This document shows, one piece after another, positions 53,390-62,954 of a stretch of 64,000 nucleotides of DNA. This stretch comes from Globisporangium splendens. Lineage: Eukaryota; Oomycota; Peronosporomycetes; Pythiales; Pythiaceae. Both the position numbers and the translations under genes were made by a program. The notes below the pieces were generated by a model that was not told the origin of the DNA, made no database searches, and saw only the letters and a program-made list of their open reading frames with translations. Each line of letters opens with the position of its first letter. Position 1 is the first letter of the stretch. Where the stretch lies: positions 1 through 64,000 of the forward strand of contig VFIW01000025.1 of the NCBI GenBank assembly GCA_006386115.1. The letters are read 5' to 3'.

Positions 53390-54760
53390 ATGGCTGATAG
53401 TAAGAAGGAACACTTGTCGCTCGTGGTGTGCGGCCACGTCGATGCCGGAAAGTCGACCACCACCGGTCACTTGATCTTCAAGTTGGGCGGCATCGGTGAG
53501 CGTGAGATGGCCAAGCTGCAGGCCGAGGCCGACTCGAAGGGCAAGTCGTCGTTCGCGTTCGCGTACTACATGGACACGTGCAAGGAAGAGCGTGAACGTG
53601 GTGTGACGATCCAGTGCAACACGAAGGAGTTCTACACGCCAAACTACCACTACACGATCGTGGATGCGCCAGGCCACAAGGACTACATCAAGAACATGAT
53701 TACGGGTTCGGGCTCTGCCGATGCCGCTTTGATCTTGGTGCCAGCCGAGAAGGGTGGTTTCGAAGCCGCCATCGCCAAGGCCGACCCAAAGCTCGGTGTG
53801 GACGAAGGCCAGACCCGTCAGCACGCGCGTCTGTTGTTCTTGCTCGGCATTGAGCAGATCATCGTCGGCGTGAACAAGATGGACTCGTGCGACTGGTCGG
53901 AATCGCGTTTCAACGAAATCAAGGACGAGTTCGTGAAGATGATTACGCAGATCGGTTTCAAGCCAAAGAAGGTGCCAGTGATCCCATACTCGGGCTTCCA
54001 CGGCGAGAACTTGGTGACGAAGTCGGAGAAGGCTCCATGGTACAAGGGCTGGAAGGCGAACCTGAACCCAACGACCGTGATCGAGGGTTGGACCATCTTG
54101 GACGCTCTTGACAAGCTCATCAAGCCACCAAAGCGTCTCCCTAACGCTCCTCTGCGTCTCCCAATCTCGAACATCTACAACATCAAGGGTGTTGGTCAGA
54201 TTATCTGTGGTCGTGTGGAGCAGGGTACGGTGCGTCCAGGTGACATCGTGGGCTTCGCGCCGTCGGGCATCCGCGGCAAGAAGATGTTCCAGATCGAGCA
54301 GCACCACAAGCAGTTGGCGGCCGCCGGTCCAGGTGAGAACGTCGGTATGTCGATCAAGGGTATCGGCAAGGACGAGAAGGTGGCCGTGGGTGATGTGATC
54401 TACATTGAGAAGGAGGGCATCTTGAACGCTGTCAAGTCGTTCACGGCGCTCGTGTTCGTGCAGGAGCACCCAGGTGTCCTCAAGAAGGGTTACTGCCCAG
54501 TGATCTTCTCGCGTACGGCGCGTGTGGCGTGTAAGATGACGGCGATCAACTGGAAGCAGTCGAAGAAGACGGGTAACGAGAAGGTGGAGAACCCAGACGA
54601 GCTGTCGCAGTTCGAGCAGGCCGAGGTGGTGTTCGAGCCAACGTCGCTGTTGTACTTGGACACGTTCGAGCAGTGCCAGGGTCTGGCGCGTATCGCCGTG
54701 ATGGACTCGAACCGTCTCAAGATGCTCGGCAAGGTGACCGGCGTCGAGTACAAGCAATAA
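53390..54760 (+). CDS. Translation elongation factor GTPase of the EFL type, right copy
   Basis: 456 aa, identical to the left copy. The frame is open upstream to 53000, but the start [10 protein letters not shown] at 53390 is chosen from family alignment and the initiator 38 nt before it. It contains the P-loop [20 protein letters not shown], domain 2 (about 235-325, [12 protein letters not shown]) and domain 3 (about 330-450). Delivers aminoacyl-tRNA in the cytosol. Because the inverted repeat includes only about 170 bp of upstream sequence, this copy may be expressed differently from the left one. Confidence 0.93.
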   Translation: MADSKKEHLSLVVCGHVDAGKSTTTGHLIFKLGGIGEREMAKLQAEADSKGKSSFAFAYYMDTCKEERERGVTIQCNTKEFYTPNYHYTIVDAPGHKDYIKNMITGSGSADAALILVPAEKGGFEAAIAKADPKLGVDEGQTRQHARLLFLLGIEQIIVGVNKMDSCDWSESRFNEIKDEFVKMITQIGFKPKKVPVIPYSGFHGENLVTKSEKAPWYKGWKANLNPTTVIEGWTILDALDKLIKPPKRLPNAPLRLPISNIYNIKGVGQIICGRVEQGTVRPGDIVGFAPSGIRGKKMFQIEQHHKQLAAAGPGENVGMSIKGIGKDEKVAVGDVIYIEKEGILNAVKSFTALVFVQEHPGVLKKGYCPVIFSRTARVACKMTAINWKQSKKTGNEKVENPDELSQFEQAEVVFEPTSLLYLDTFEQCQGLARIAVMDSNRLKMLGKVTGVEYKQ

Positions 54761-54982
54761 GTTGATTTTTTTTTTCTTGTTAGTTTGGAGGCGATTAGGT
54801 TCCATCCATCGTGTGCGCGCGTTGTAGCTCGTGTTCGCTTATATGCGTGCACTTGCCTGAGACTGTCGTGGGTATTGTACTGCTGCAGTTGAGTGCGTGT
54901 GATGCGATGCTGCGTGTGCCACGGAGACGACTACTTTGCAACATAATACATGCTTCTGCGTTTGTTTGAGCAATTCGAATGT

Positions 54983-56676
54983 ATTGTGATGTTCTTCGCG
55001 CTGGTGTTGTTGTCAAGTGGTGTGGATAAGCCTCCATTTCGATAATGCACAATTGCAACTCATTTTCGAACTCGAGAAACTCATCCAACAGTGAGTGCAG
55101 TTTGTATTGCACTTTTGTTGAACCCAGATACAACACAAACAGAGACCAGGTTCCCAGCGTGGTCGCAGCACGAGGCGGCTGTGGCGACGGAGCCGTGCAC
55201 GCAAAATTGGCGATTGTTGGACTTGTCCAGGCGCAAAAGCATGGCAGCTCCCTTTGACTCAACAATGAAAGATTTGTGATGCTGTTTGAGAACGTGGAGA
55301 AAAGAGACTCTCTGGTAAACCAATCGTATTCAAATGACTGCCAAGAAGTTATTTCGAAGCGCGAGAAAGTGCCGACGTGACTTTGTGAGTTCCACAGGGA
55401 CGATGCTGGTATTTCTGCTCGGAGGTTTCTACGGAAGCAATGCGTTTAGGCACCATAATGGCATCAGATTGCGAGAGGTCGGGCGTGCAGCCTTGTGCGC
55501 AGCACCAAACCGATTAATTCGAGAGTCAGACGGACGATCGGGACCGTCCGGTCCTCTTGGAAGTGCTGAGGCGTCTTAACTGACTGACTCATAAACTCCA
55601 CAAGCCTCTACCTTTGCTTTGCAATCGTCCGAGGGACAGGATATGCGAAACGCTGCGGTATTACAACACAGAGCAACCAGCTAACAGCGGTGCCACGATG
55701 CGGGGCAACGCACCGCACGTTGCATTAATCCAACACGGCAACTGCAGCTGGGCTCACTCACAGCCTTCTTCGAGGTGTTCGAGAAGCTGCAGTGCATGCT
55801 CCATAGTTTCCTCACCACAAAGAAATGACACGCATAAGCTTTCGAAGGTTTCTTATATCCACGCCGTCTGGGTATGTTTTGTCGCAGGTTGACATGAGTG
55901 GAGGAGATGCGTCGCGATGGAATTGCACCGGACTGGGATGAAGATGGGCGACGCACACATTCATTCACAGCAGCAGATGCGAATCACTTTCGTGGCCATG
56001 GACAGAGTGGCACGCACACACAATTCGCATGCAATGCCAGATCTTGTCGTCTCCATTTTATGGAAGAGATCTCGGAGATGCAAACGTGGTGACTTATAAC
56101 AGCAGAGCTGCCTGCTTATGAAGGTACGGATTGGAAGAGTGCAATACAACCGACGACCAACTGCATAACCGAAAGTTGCTGTCGAGTGCAGCATTGCTGC
56201 ATCTGTGAGCGCGTTTCTGTGGACCGAGCTGGCAGGGTGCAACCCACGCCCCAGCACCAGCACGCATTCAGCAGAGTCGCATCACGGTGCATCCGATTAG
56301 AGAGGTGCCAGAAAACATGAATTATCTTTTTGCTATCATAAGACCTTCCTAATACGATACAAATATAGAAACCGAATTCACAAGGTATAAACGTAATGGG
56401 AGTTGTTTTCGAAGTCGGCCAGTCGAGACCGTTGTGACATGGCGGATTGACAGGCAGACATGCCGCGTTCTCGATTGGTCGATCCACGTGACAATTGGCC
56501 GGCTGCGCAGGCTATGCGCCTCTGCTTGAAGGTAGCTGCAGTTAGAATAAGTCGCTCTTGCTCTATTTCGCACGCATTCACGCGAATACTCACTTTCCCC
56601 TCCGCAATGCCGCGTTGCCTGCATGCGTGCACCTGAGCCATTCCTTGTCTCCTGCCTTCTTCCTCAATGCCCTGGA
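54983..56676. other. No recognised gene
   Basis: Short ORFs only. One at 55334-55579 begins with a basic then hydrophobic stretch (TMLVFLLGGFYGS) but has no recognisable family. Confidence 0.45.
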
Positions 56677-56690
56677 TCATTTCCAGTTTC
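56677..56690 (+). promoter_or_regulatory. Initiator-like element of transporter 5
   Basis: TCATTTCCAGTTTC fits the initiator pattern with one spacer base missing, about 42-55 nt before the ATG. Confidence 0.5.
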
Positions 56691-56731
56691 GCTTCCAACC
56701 TGTAAAACAGCGCCAGATTATTCCCCAAAGC

Positions 56732-58330
56732 ATGGGCCAACAAGCAAACGAAGCCTCGAGCGAGGCGCCTGCCATGTACCTCGAAGTCAACACGCCGTCG
56801 GCGGACCCTCGCAAGTCGCTCCACGCCTCGGACGAGGCCGTGAAACCCACCATCCCAGTGTTCACCCCTACCTGGGCGCTCTACACGAGCGTGTTCGTCG
56901 CGTGGATGCTGCCGTTCCAGTTCGGATGGTCCATTTCCCAGGTCAACTTGTCCACGTTCGCTAGCCAAGACGACTGTGACGCTCGCCCAGTAGTGGAAGG
57001 CACGTGCCTCATGTTCCCAGGCCACTCCAAGACCGAGTGGATCTTCGTCGTCAACTCTTGGATCGTCGGTGGCATGATCGGGAGTCTCTCGTGCGGCAGT
57101 CTCGCTGACAAGTACGGACGACGAAGAGTTCTCATGGCGACTTCGTTGTTCATGATTGTTGGTGGCGCCATCCAGTCTTCGGCGTCTGCACTTGGGGTAT
57201 TTGTTGTCGGACGCTTGGTCGCCGGCATTGCGTCCGGATTCGCCACGGGACTCGTCGGCGGGTACGTCAACGAGATCGCACCCCCACACCTTCGCAACAC
57301 TCTGGGCGTTGGTCTCCAGATCTCGCTCTCCACCGGCATCTTGCTCGTCGTGTGCACGTTCTTCTTCGCCAACACCAGCAGCGGATGGCGCTACATTGCT
57401 GGATTCCCAATCGTCTGGGGAGCCGTCTTCCTCGCGTTCGCATGGTTCGTGCTTGTCGAGAGTCCTGCGTGGCTGCTGACCAAGGGCAGACGCGACGAAG
57501 CTTCCAGGGTCATGGCTCGTATCTACGGAGAAGAGCACGTGGGCCTCGCGTTCTCCTGGTTTGAGCCGCACGCGAGCGTGTCCGACATTGAGACCCCACG
57601 TGCGGGGTCGGAAGACCACGAGGGCGGACAAAACCTGGAGCTCGAGAGTGAATCCACGCTCTCGCAGCTGATCTCCCCACTGTACCGTCGTCAACTGATC
57701 GTCGCGATCGGTGTGGCCGCGGCCCAACAGCTCTCTGGAGTCAACGCCGTGTTCTACTACTCGTCGAGCTTCTTCCAGGACGCCGGCATCTCGGACGACC
57801 GCATCGGCAGTGTGATCGTCAACACGATGAATCTCGTGCCGACCTTCTTCGTGGGCCACCTCGTCAACCGCTACGGCAACCGCAAGCTGCTTCTCGTGGG
57901 GTTGACGGGGATGCTCGCGAGTGCCGTGGGCATGACCGTGGCGCTGGTCACGGGCGTATCGGCGCTGTCGATCGTGTTTACGGCTGCGTACGTCGGCTTC
58001 TTCGCCATGAGCCTAGGTCCACTGATCTACGTCGTCACAGCCGATCTGTTCCCTGATGCGGTGCGTGCGAGCGCGTGCTCGATCTGCATCTTCTTCAACT
58101 ACCTGTCGAACCTCGTGGTCGGCGTCTCGTTCCCGTACATTGCCGACGGTCTGGATGACTTTTCGTTTCTGCCGTTCATCGCGACGCTCACGTTCTTCTT
58201 GTGCTTCACGCTCAAGTTGGTGCCCGAGACGTCGGGCAAGACGAGCGACGAGATCCAGGCCGAGTTCCGTTTGCTGCGCGAGAAGAACGCACCGTCGCCC
58301 GTCGCGTCCAACAACAGTCAAGCGTACTAA
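56732..58330 (+). CDS. Sugar transporter, major facilitator superfamily (paralogue 5)
   Basis: 532 aa from ATG 56732; the frame opens 58 codons earlier, upstream of the likely initiator. Belongs with paralogues 6 and 7: QFGWSISQVNLSTF in helix 1 (QFGWS rather than QYGWS), SLADKYGRRRVLM, VESPAWLLTKGRRDEA, a long acidic loop between helices 6 and 7, QQLSGVNAVFYYSSSFFQDAG, GNRK, VPETSGKTSDEIQAEFR. The QFGW, SxSFFQDAG and SCGSLADKYG variants define a second subfamily distinct from paralogues 1-4. Likely a plasma-membrane sugar carrier of unknown preference. Confidence 0.95.
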   Translation: MGQQANEASSEAPAMYLEVNTPSADPRKSLHASDEAVKPTIPVFTPTWALYTSVFVAWMLPFQFGWSISQVNLSTFASQDDCDARPVVEGTCLMFPGHSKTEWIFVVNSWIVGGMIGSLSCGSLADKYGRRRVLMATSLFMIVGGAIQSSASALGVFVVGRLVAGIASGFATGLVGGYVNEIAPPHLRNTLGVGLQISLSTGILLVVCTFFFANTSSGWRYIAGFPIVWGAVFLAFAWFVLVESPAWLLTKGRRDEASRVMARIYGEEHVGLAFSWFEPHASVSDIETPRAGSEDHEGGQNLELESESTLSQLISPLYRRQLIVAIGVAAAQQLSGVNAVFYYSSSFFQDAGISDDRIGSVIVNTMNLVPTFFVGHLVNRYGNRKLLLVGLTGMLASAVGMTVALVTGVSALSIVFTAAYVGFFAMSLGPLIYVVTADLFPDAVRASACSICIFFNYLSNLVVGVSFPYIADGLDDFSFLPFIATLTFFLCFTLKLVPETSGKTSDEIQAEFRLLREKNAPSPVASNNSQAY

Positions 58331-58344
58331 AGTGGACTACTGCT

Positions 58345-58388
58345 GACACCACCTGTGTATCCTATCACAACAGAGACAATAGAGAGAC
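58345..58388 (+). repeat. 3'-flank repeat, copy 1
   Basis: GACACCACCTGTGTATCCTA...GAGACAATAGAGAGA directly after transporter 5; recurs with four or so changes at 58754-58796. Confidence 0.85.
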
Positions 58389-58601
58389 AGAGAGTATCAT
58401 TATTAATCAGGAAACCCGCCATTTCGTTGCGATGTGTACAGCGCTGCGTTATCATTTTCTTCAGTTGACGACTGAGCATGAGTAGCCTAAGAGCCTTCGT
58501 CGTGGTCAATCCATGCCTCTGTTGCGCCAATGTGTGTCAGGATGGCTCAGGCAGCATAACAATAGCAGTTGAGACCTTGCTCGGTCATTACATGACACCG
58601 C

Positions 58602-58796
58602 CCTCACATTATCCGCCGTCATCTGCGCGACATTGTCCAAACGACTGGCATTCGAGTAAACTCCCACTCGAACGCAACACGCCATCGCTGCTGCGACTCT
58701 CTTGCTTGTCAACGTACCTGCCAAAAGTGCAGGCGAAATAGCCAACCGCACCAGACACCACCTGTGTATTCTACCACAACCGAGACAATAGAGAGA
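58602..58796 (+). pseudogene. Remnant of a deleted transporter gene: promoter piece joined to 3'-flank piece
   Basis: 58602-58712 resembles the 5' flank of transporter 6 (about 60079-60181; shared TCTGCGCGACA, GTCCAAACGACTGGC, CTTGCTTGTCAA). 58754-58796 repeats the 3' flank of transporter 5. Only about 40 bp lie between, so the coding region that once joined them appears to be deleted. The interpretation is an inference; the two matches are visible. Confidence 0.6.
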
Positions 58797-60078
58797 GCAT
58801 CAGTGTTCAGCAACGATTTTCAACCAAAAGTGCCTAGCGATGCGCTGGCATTCACCAGAAACTTGTGGTGGATCTGGGATATCCTTATGGCGCTGGGGCC
58901 ACCATGAAGTCAGGATTGTATCCATTGTTGCCAGCGGTTGACTCAGACGGCAGTGCTTGTCGCCATTGACTCGGTCATGCAACTTCAACGTGGCAGACTG
59001 CACACAATTCTGTAGTGTCATGCCAGCCATGAGTCAACAAGTGTCGCAGGCGCAGGCAGGCACCACACGTTGCAAGTACCGCATTCAGCCTGGTCTCAAC
59101 AGGGAGCATGAAGAAAAGTTGAAAACAGAATTGAGACCAGTCGACAGAGCTGCCTTGATGCAAATAGACACTCTTGGGTGTCTTCATGTCGGCGAGGCGA
59201 AGACGAAACAACCATCTCGTGTTGCGTTTCTTGGCGCGTCCACGTGTCTTGTAGCGTGTCCAAGGCAAGAGAGAGATGGTGAATATGCAGCGCGTGTGGC
59301 GTACAAACCATCTCCCACGATATTTGAGCGGACAGGATGCGTTGAAACTGTGTCGCCACGCACCAGCACACACGCCAAAGTGGGATGAGCCATTGAGGAG
59401 ATGGAAGAAACATCGAGAGGTTATCTTTTCAACAAAGCTTCCTTTCATAATTTGTGTTTGATTATTCCTCCAGTTTCATTTTACTCATTCCTACACTCCA
59501 ACGACCTGTTTCCTACAATAATTAATATAGCGCAGAGTTGAATTGCATAGTTCTTGAGGATGTTGCGAGCATCGCATTCGTTTACGGCGACCACCCAAAT
59601 GAAACTGAGGCATTTCGCGCTCTCAGAATGAGTCTCGTGGCCGATTCTTGAGGGAATTGCAGCAAAACAGGCAGCACCTTGCGTTTGGACGACTCGCCTC
59701 TGGAAAAATCATGCGATTGCGTGCACCCATAGAGCGGCCAATCGTGCTTTTCATCCGGCGTCATCATAGCATCAACTTTGACAGGTGCACTATCCCTCGT
59801 TCCGGTGCGTTTCCGACTCTCAACATATCGGCTTTTAGTAATTCGCTGGTCCGATTTAATCGCCCTTTGCGACGAATATCAAATGTGCAAGGATGCAATC
59901 CCCAGCACTGCTCGAGTTGCTCCCGTTGACCGTAATCGATGGGACATGGCTCGGTTAATAGGTTACGACGGACTCAACCACGTGGGAGCTCAAAAATGTC
60001 AGGAGATCCACACAGAAACACGGTCGCCGATGTTGAAGAGCCAGGTGTCGTCGTGTCCATGCACCGCATCGGGTTCCA
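58797..60078. other. No recognised gene
   Basis: Short ORFs only (up to about 150 codons, both strands), none recognisable. Confidence 0.5.
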
Positions 60079-60238
60079 GCCTCACGTAATCCGTCGTCGT
60101 CTGCGCGACAACGTCCAAACGACTGGCGCTCGCTTGAAGTCGCACCATGCGCTCGCTGCTGCGGCTCCCTTGCTTGTCAAATTGCAGCCTCATTGATTTT
60201 TTTCGTTGTCATCGCCGAAGCTTCCACGCGTTTCCGCA

Positions 60239-61804
60239 ATGGAGCAAGCATCTCCGCTATCCACGACGGCGAAAGGCGTGTTCCTTCAAGTCAACACGCC
60301 GACGGTCCGGAAGGACACACCAGCTTCGTACAAGCCCACATGGGCGTTCTACGCCAGCGTTCTCGTGTCGCTGATGCTGCCGTTCCAGTTCGGTTGGTCG
60401 CTCTCGCAGCTCAACTTGTCCACCTTTGCGAGTCAAAGCGACTGTGACGCTCATCCTGTGGCTGATGGAACATGCCTCATGTTCCCGGGACACACCAAGG
60501 CCGAATGGACCTACGTCGTCAATGCCTGGATCGTCGGTGGTATGATCGGAAGTCTCTCGTGCGGCAGTCTCGCTGACAAGTACGGACGACGAAAAGTTCT
60601 CATGGCGAGCTCGCTGTTCATGATTGTTGGTGGCGCTATCCAAGCGAGTACATCCAGCATCTCTGTATTCATTGTCGGTCGAGTGATTGCTGGTGTGTCG
60701 TCGGGAACTGCTACAGGCTTGGTGGGAGGATACGTCAACGAGATTGCGCCTCCAAGTCTTCGAAACACACTCAGTGCGGGTCTTCAGGTCTCGCTCTCGC
60801 TTGGTACACTCGTCGTAGTGAGCACGTTCTTCTTTGCTAACACCAGTAGCGGATGGCGCTACATCGCGGGTTTCCAGATCGTCTGGGGCGGAGTGTTCTT
60901 GCTGCTTGCGTCCGTTCTGCTGTCGGAAAGCCCGGCGTGGTTGATCACCAAGGGTAAACGCGATGAAGCCGCTCAGGTGATGGCGCGCATCTACGGAGAG
61001 CAGCATGTGGATCTCGCGTTCTCTTGGTTTGAGCCAACTGCGAATGATTCTTCTGATGTCGAGACACCGCGTGCTGGATCCGATGAAAACGATGCGGATT
61101 CTCAACTCGAGCCAAGAAATGACCAAAACACACTCGCGGTGCTGATGTCGCCACTCTTCCGATGGCAGCTGGTCGCCGCGATTGGAATCGCCAGTGCGCA
61201 GCAGCTTTCTGGTATTAATGCCGTGTTCTACTATTCGTCCAGCTTGTTCCAGGATGCCGGCATCTCAGACGACCGTATCGGTAGCGTCGTCGTGAACGTG
61301 ATGAACTTCTTGCCGACTTTCTCCACGGGCTACTTGTCCGCGCGCTTTGGATACCGCAAGATCCTGCTTTTCGGTTTGCTGGGAATGCTCGCGAGCGCCA
61401 TTGCCATCACGATCGCGCTGGTTGCTGAAGTGTCAGCACTCTCGATCGTCTTCACCGGCACGTATGTTGGCGTCTTCTCCATGAGTCTCGGTCCGCTGAT
61501 CTACGTTGTATCGGCGGATCTGTTCCCGGCGTCGGTGCGCGCGAGTGCATGCTCCATCTGTATCTTCTTCAACTACTTCTGCAACCTCATCGTCGGAGTC
61601 TCCTTCCCGTACGTTAAAGACGGACTCGACCACTACTCCTTCGTGCCATTTGTCGCCATCTTGGCGTTCTTCTATCTGTTCACATTGAAGCTCGTGCCAG
61701 AGACATCCGGGAAAACAAGCGACGAGATCCAGGCCGAGTTCCGCGCTCGACGGGAAAAGAACTCCGCGTCTTCCAACACACCAGGTCAAAACTACGCCAA
61801 CTAA
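60239..61804 (+). CDS. Sugar transporter, major facilitator superfamily (paralogue 6)
   Basis: 521 aa from ATG 60239; an in-frame start at 60206 is less likely because it overlaps an initiator-like TCATTGATTTTT at 60190. Same subfamily as paralogue 5: QFGWSLSQLNLSTF, SLADKYGRRKVLM, SESPAWLITKGKRDEA (the usual VESP is SESP), QQLSGINAVFYYSSSLFQDAG, FGYRK, VPETSGKTSDEIQAEFR. Its helix 1 to helix 5 region (60380-60783) is almost identical to paralogue 7, while the flanking parts are much more diverged. Likely a plasma-membrane sugar carrier. Confidence 0.95.
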   Translation: MEQASPLSTTAKGVFLQVNTPTVRKDTPASYKPTWAFYASVLVSLMLPFQFGWSLSQLNLSTFASQSDCDAHPVADGTCLMFPGHTKAEWTYVVNAWIVGGMIGSLSCGSLADKYGRRKVLMASSLFMIVGGAIQASTSSISVFIVGRVIAGVSSGTATGLVGGYVNEIAPPSLRNTLSAGLQVSLSLGTLVVVSTFFFANTSSGWRYIAGFQIVWGGVFLLLASVLLSESPAWLITKGKRDEAAQVMARIYGEQHVDLAFSWFEPTANDSSDVETPRAGSDENDADSQLEPRNDQNTLAVLMSPLFRWQLVAAIGIASAQQLSGINAVFYYSSSLFQDAGISDDRIGSVVVNVMNFLPTFSTGYLSARFGYRKILLFGLLGMLASAIAITIALVAEVSALSIVFTGTYVGVFSMSLGPLIYVVSADLFPASVRASACSICIFFNYFCNLIVGVSFPYVKDGLDHYSFVPFVAILAFFYLFTLKLVPETSGKTSDEIQAEFRARREKNSASSNTPGQNYAN

Positions 61805-62954
61805 AAGCACATGATAGACCCTCGAGGAGTATTGTGTGGTGAAGATCACCACCCAAACCCATAGAACTGGTAAGCCTCAAAGAAGCAAAATATCCCCAAA
61901 ACCAGTTGGATTTCTCAGTATCAGGCGTACCTGGAGGTTGCAAAGACCTCGCCGCACTGACGTCATGTTCTGGAACATGCGGGGGTACGAACCGCACCAC
62001 AGGCGCGTGCGGTAATCAACCCCATTTAATCTGATCTTCGGACGGCGCATGTCCATGTGACGTCCACCTCTTCAGCTGCAACCGGTGACTGCGAGCAAAC
62101 TCAAACTTCAACGTCGTGGGCACGGAGACGTTGCGCTCAAGCCGTGTCGCTGTCGCAAAGATGTCTTCATTGGCTACATCTGCTTGGCTTTAGCCAGTCT
62201 ATTGACGGCTAGGAACGTGGTCCTCATCTGCATAAAACTTAGGGCTCACGTCTCGTGAGCTTGCATGCAACGCTTGGTACAAAGACACGGAGCCATCGCC
62301 TTTCACATGCGAGTCTCGGTTCACCCAATTGGCGGACTATGATCACGAGGGGCCAACTGGGCTCGCCAAACCTCTTAGTTTTCTTTACGGGAGACAAGTT
62401 TTGATGCGAGTTCCTCGCTGTCGCCATTGTTTCTGAGTAGGTACAGAAATTTCATAGTGACAAGAGAACTTACTCCATCTGTTGCATGATTTTCTTCTTC
62501 AAAAAGGAGCCCCATAGAAGTGCTGCATGTCAGCGGTACTGTATCGCCTTAGAAGAGTCGCATCGCGTACAAAATCGCAAAATTCGTCAGCCGATATTTG
62601 CGCTCGTTATCGGGAAAGCCCAGATGGGTCAATGTGATCTCGCAGGAGGTATCGAATAGATCAGTTGAACTATCCAACTTCGGTGCCACTCGTAGCTTTG
62701 ACACAACACGAGCTAGGCTGGGAATGAGTGAGATAAAACAAAAGCTTGCAACTTGCAGTCCATCTCACATCATTCGCTTCCCAAGCACACCACGACCTGT
62801 GCGGTTCGTGAGTTTGACCATTTCTACGCACTGCTTCAGACAAGCAGACCCAAACAGCCAACTTCGCCGACTGCCATTCGACTGCAGCCCATTCCCAAAT
62901 TTGCATCGTGTGCAACAGTACCCAACACTTCAAACAAACAACATCGACAGTTCA
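61805..62954. other. Intergenic between transporters 6 and 7, no recognised gene
   Basis: No supported coding region or repeat. Confidence 0.55.

Larger units (their letters stand above)
53221..54982. repeat. Right arm of the 1.76-kb inverted repeat (EFL gene)
   Basis: Mirror of 48885-50646. The match ends at 53221 (inner) and 54982 (outer). Confidence 0.95.
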
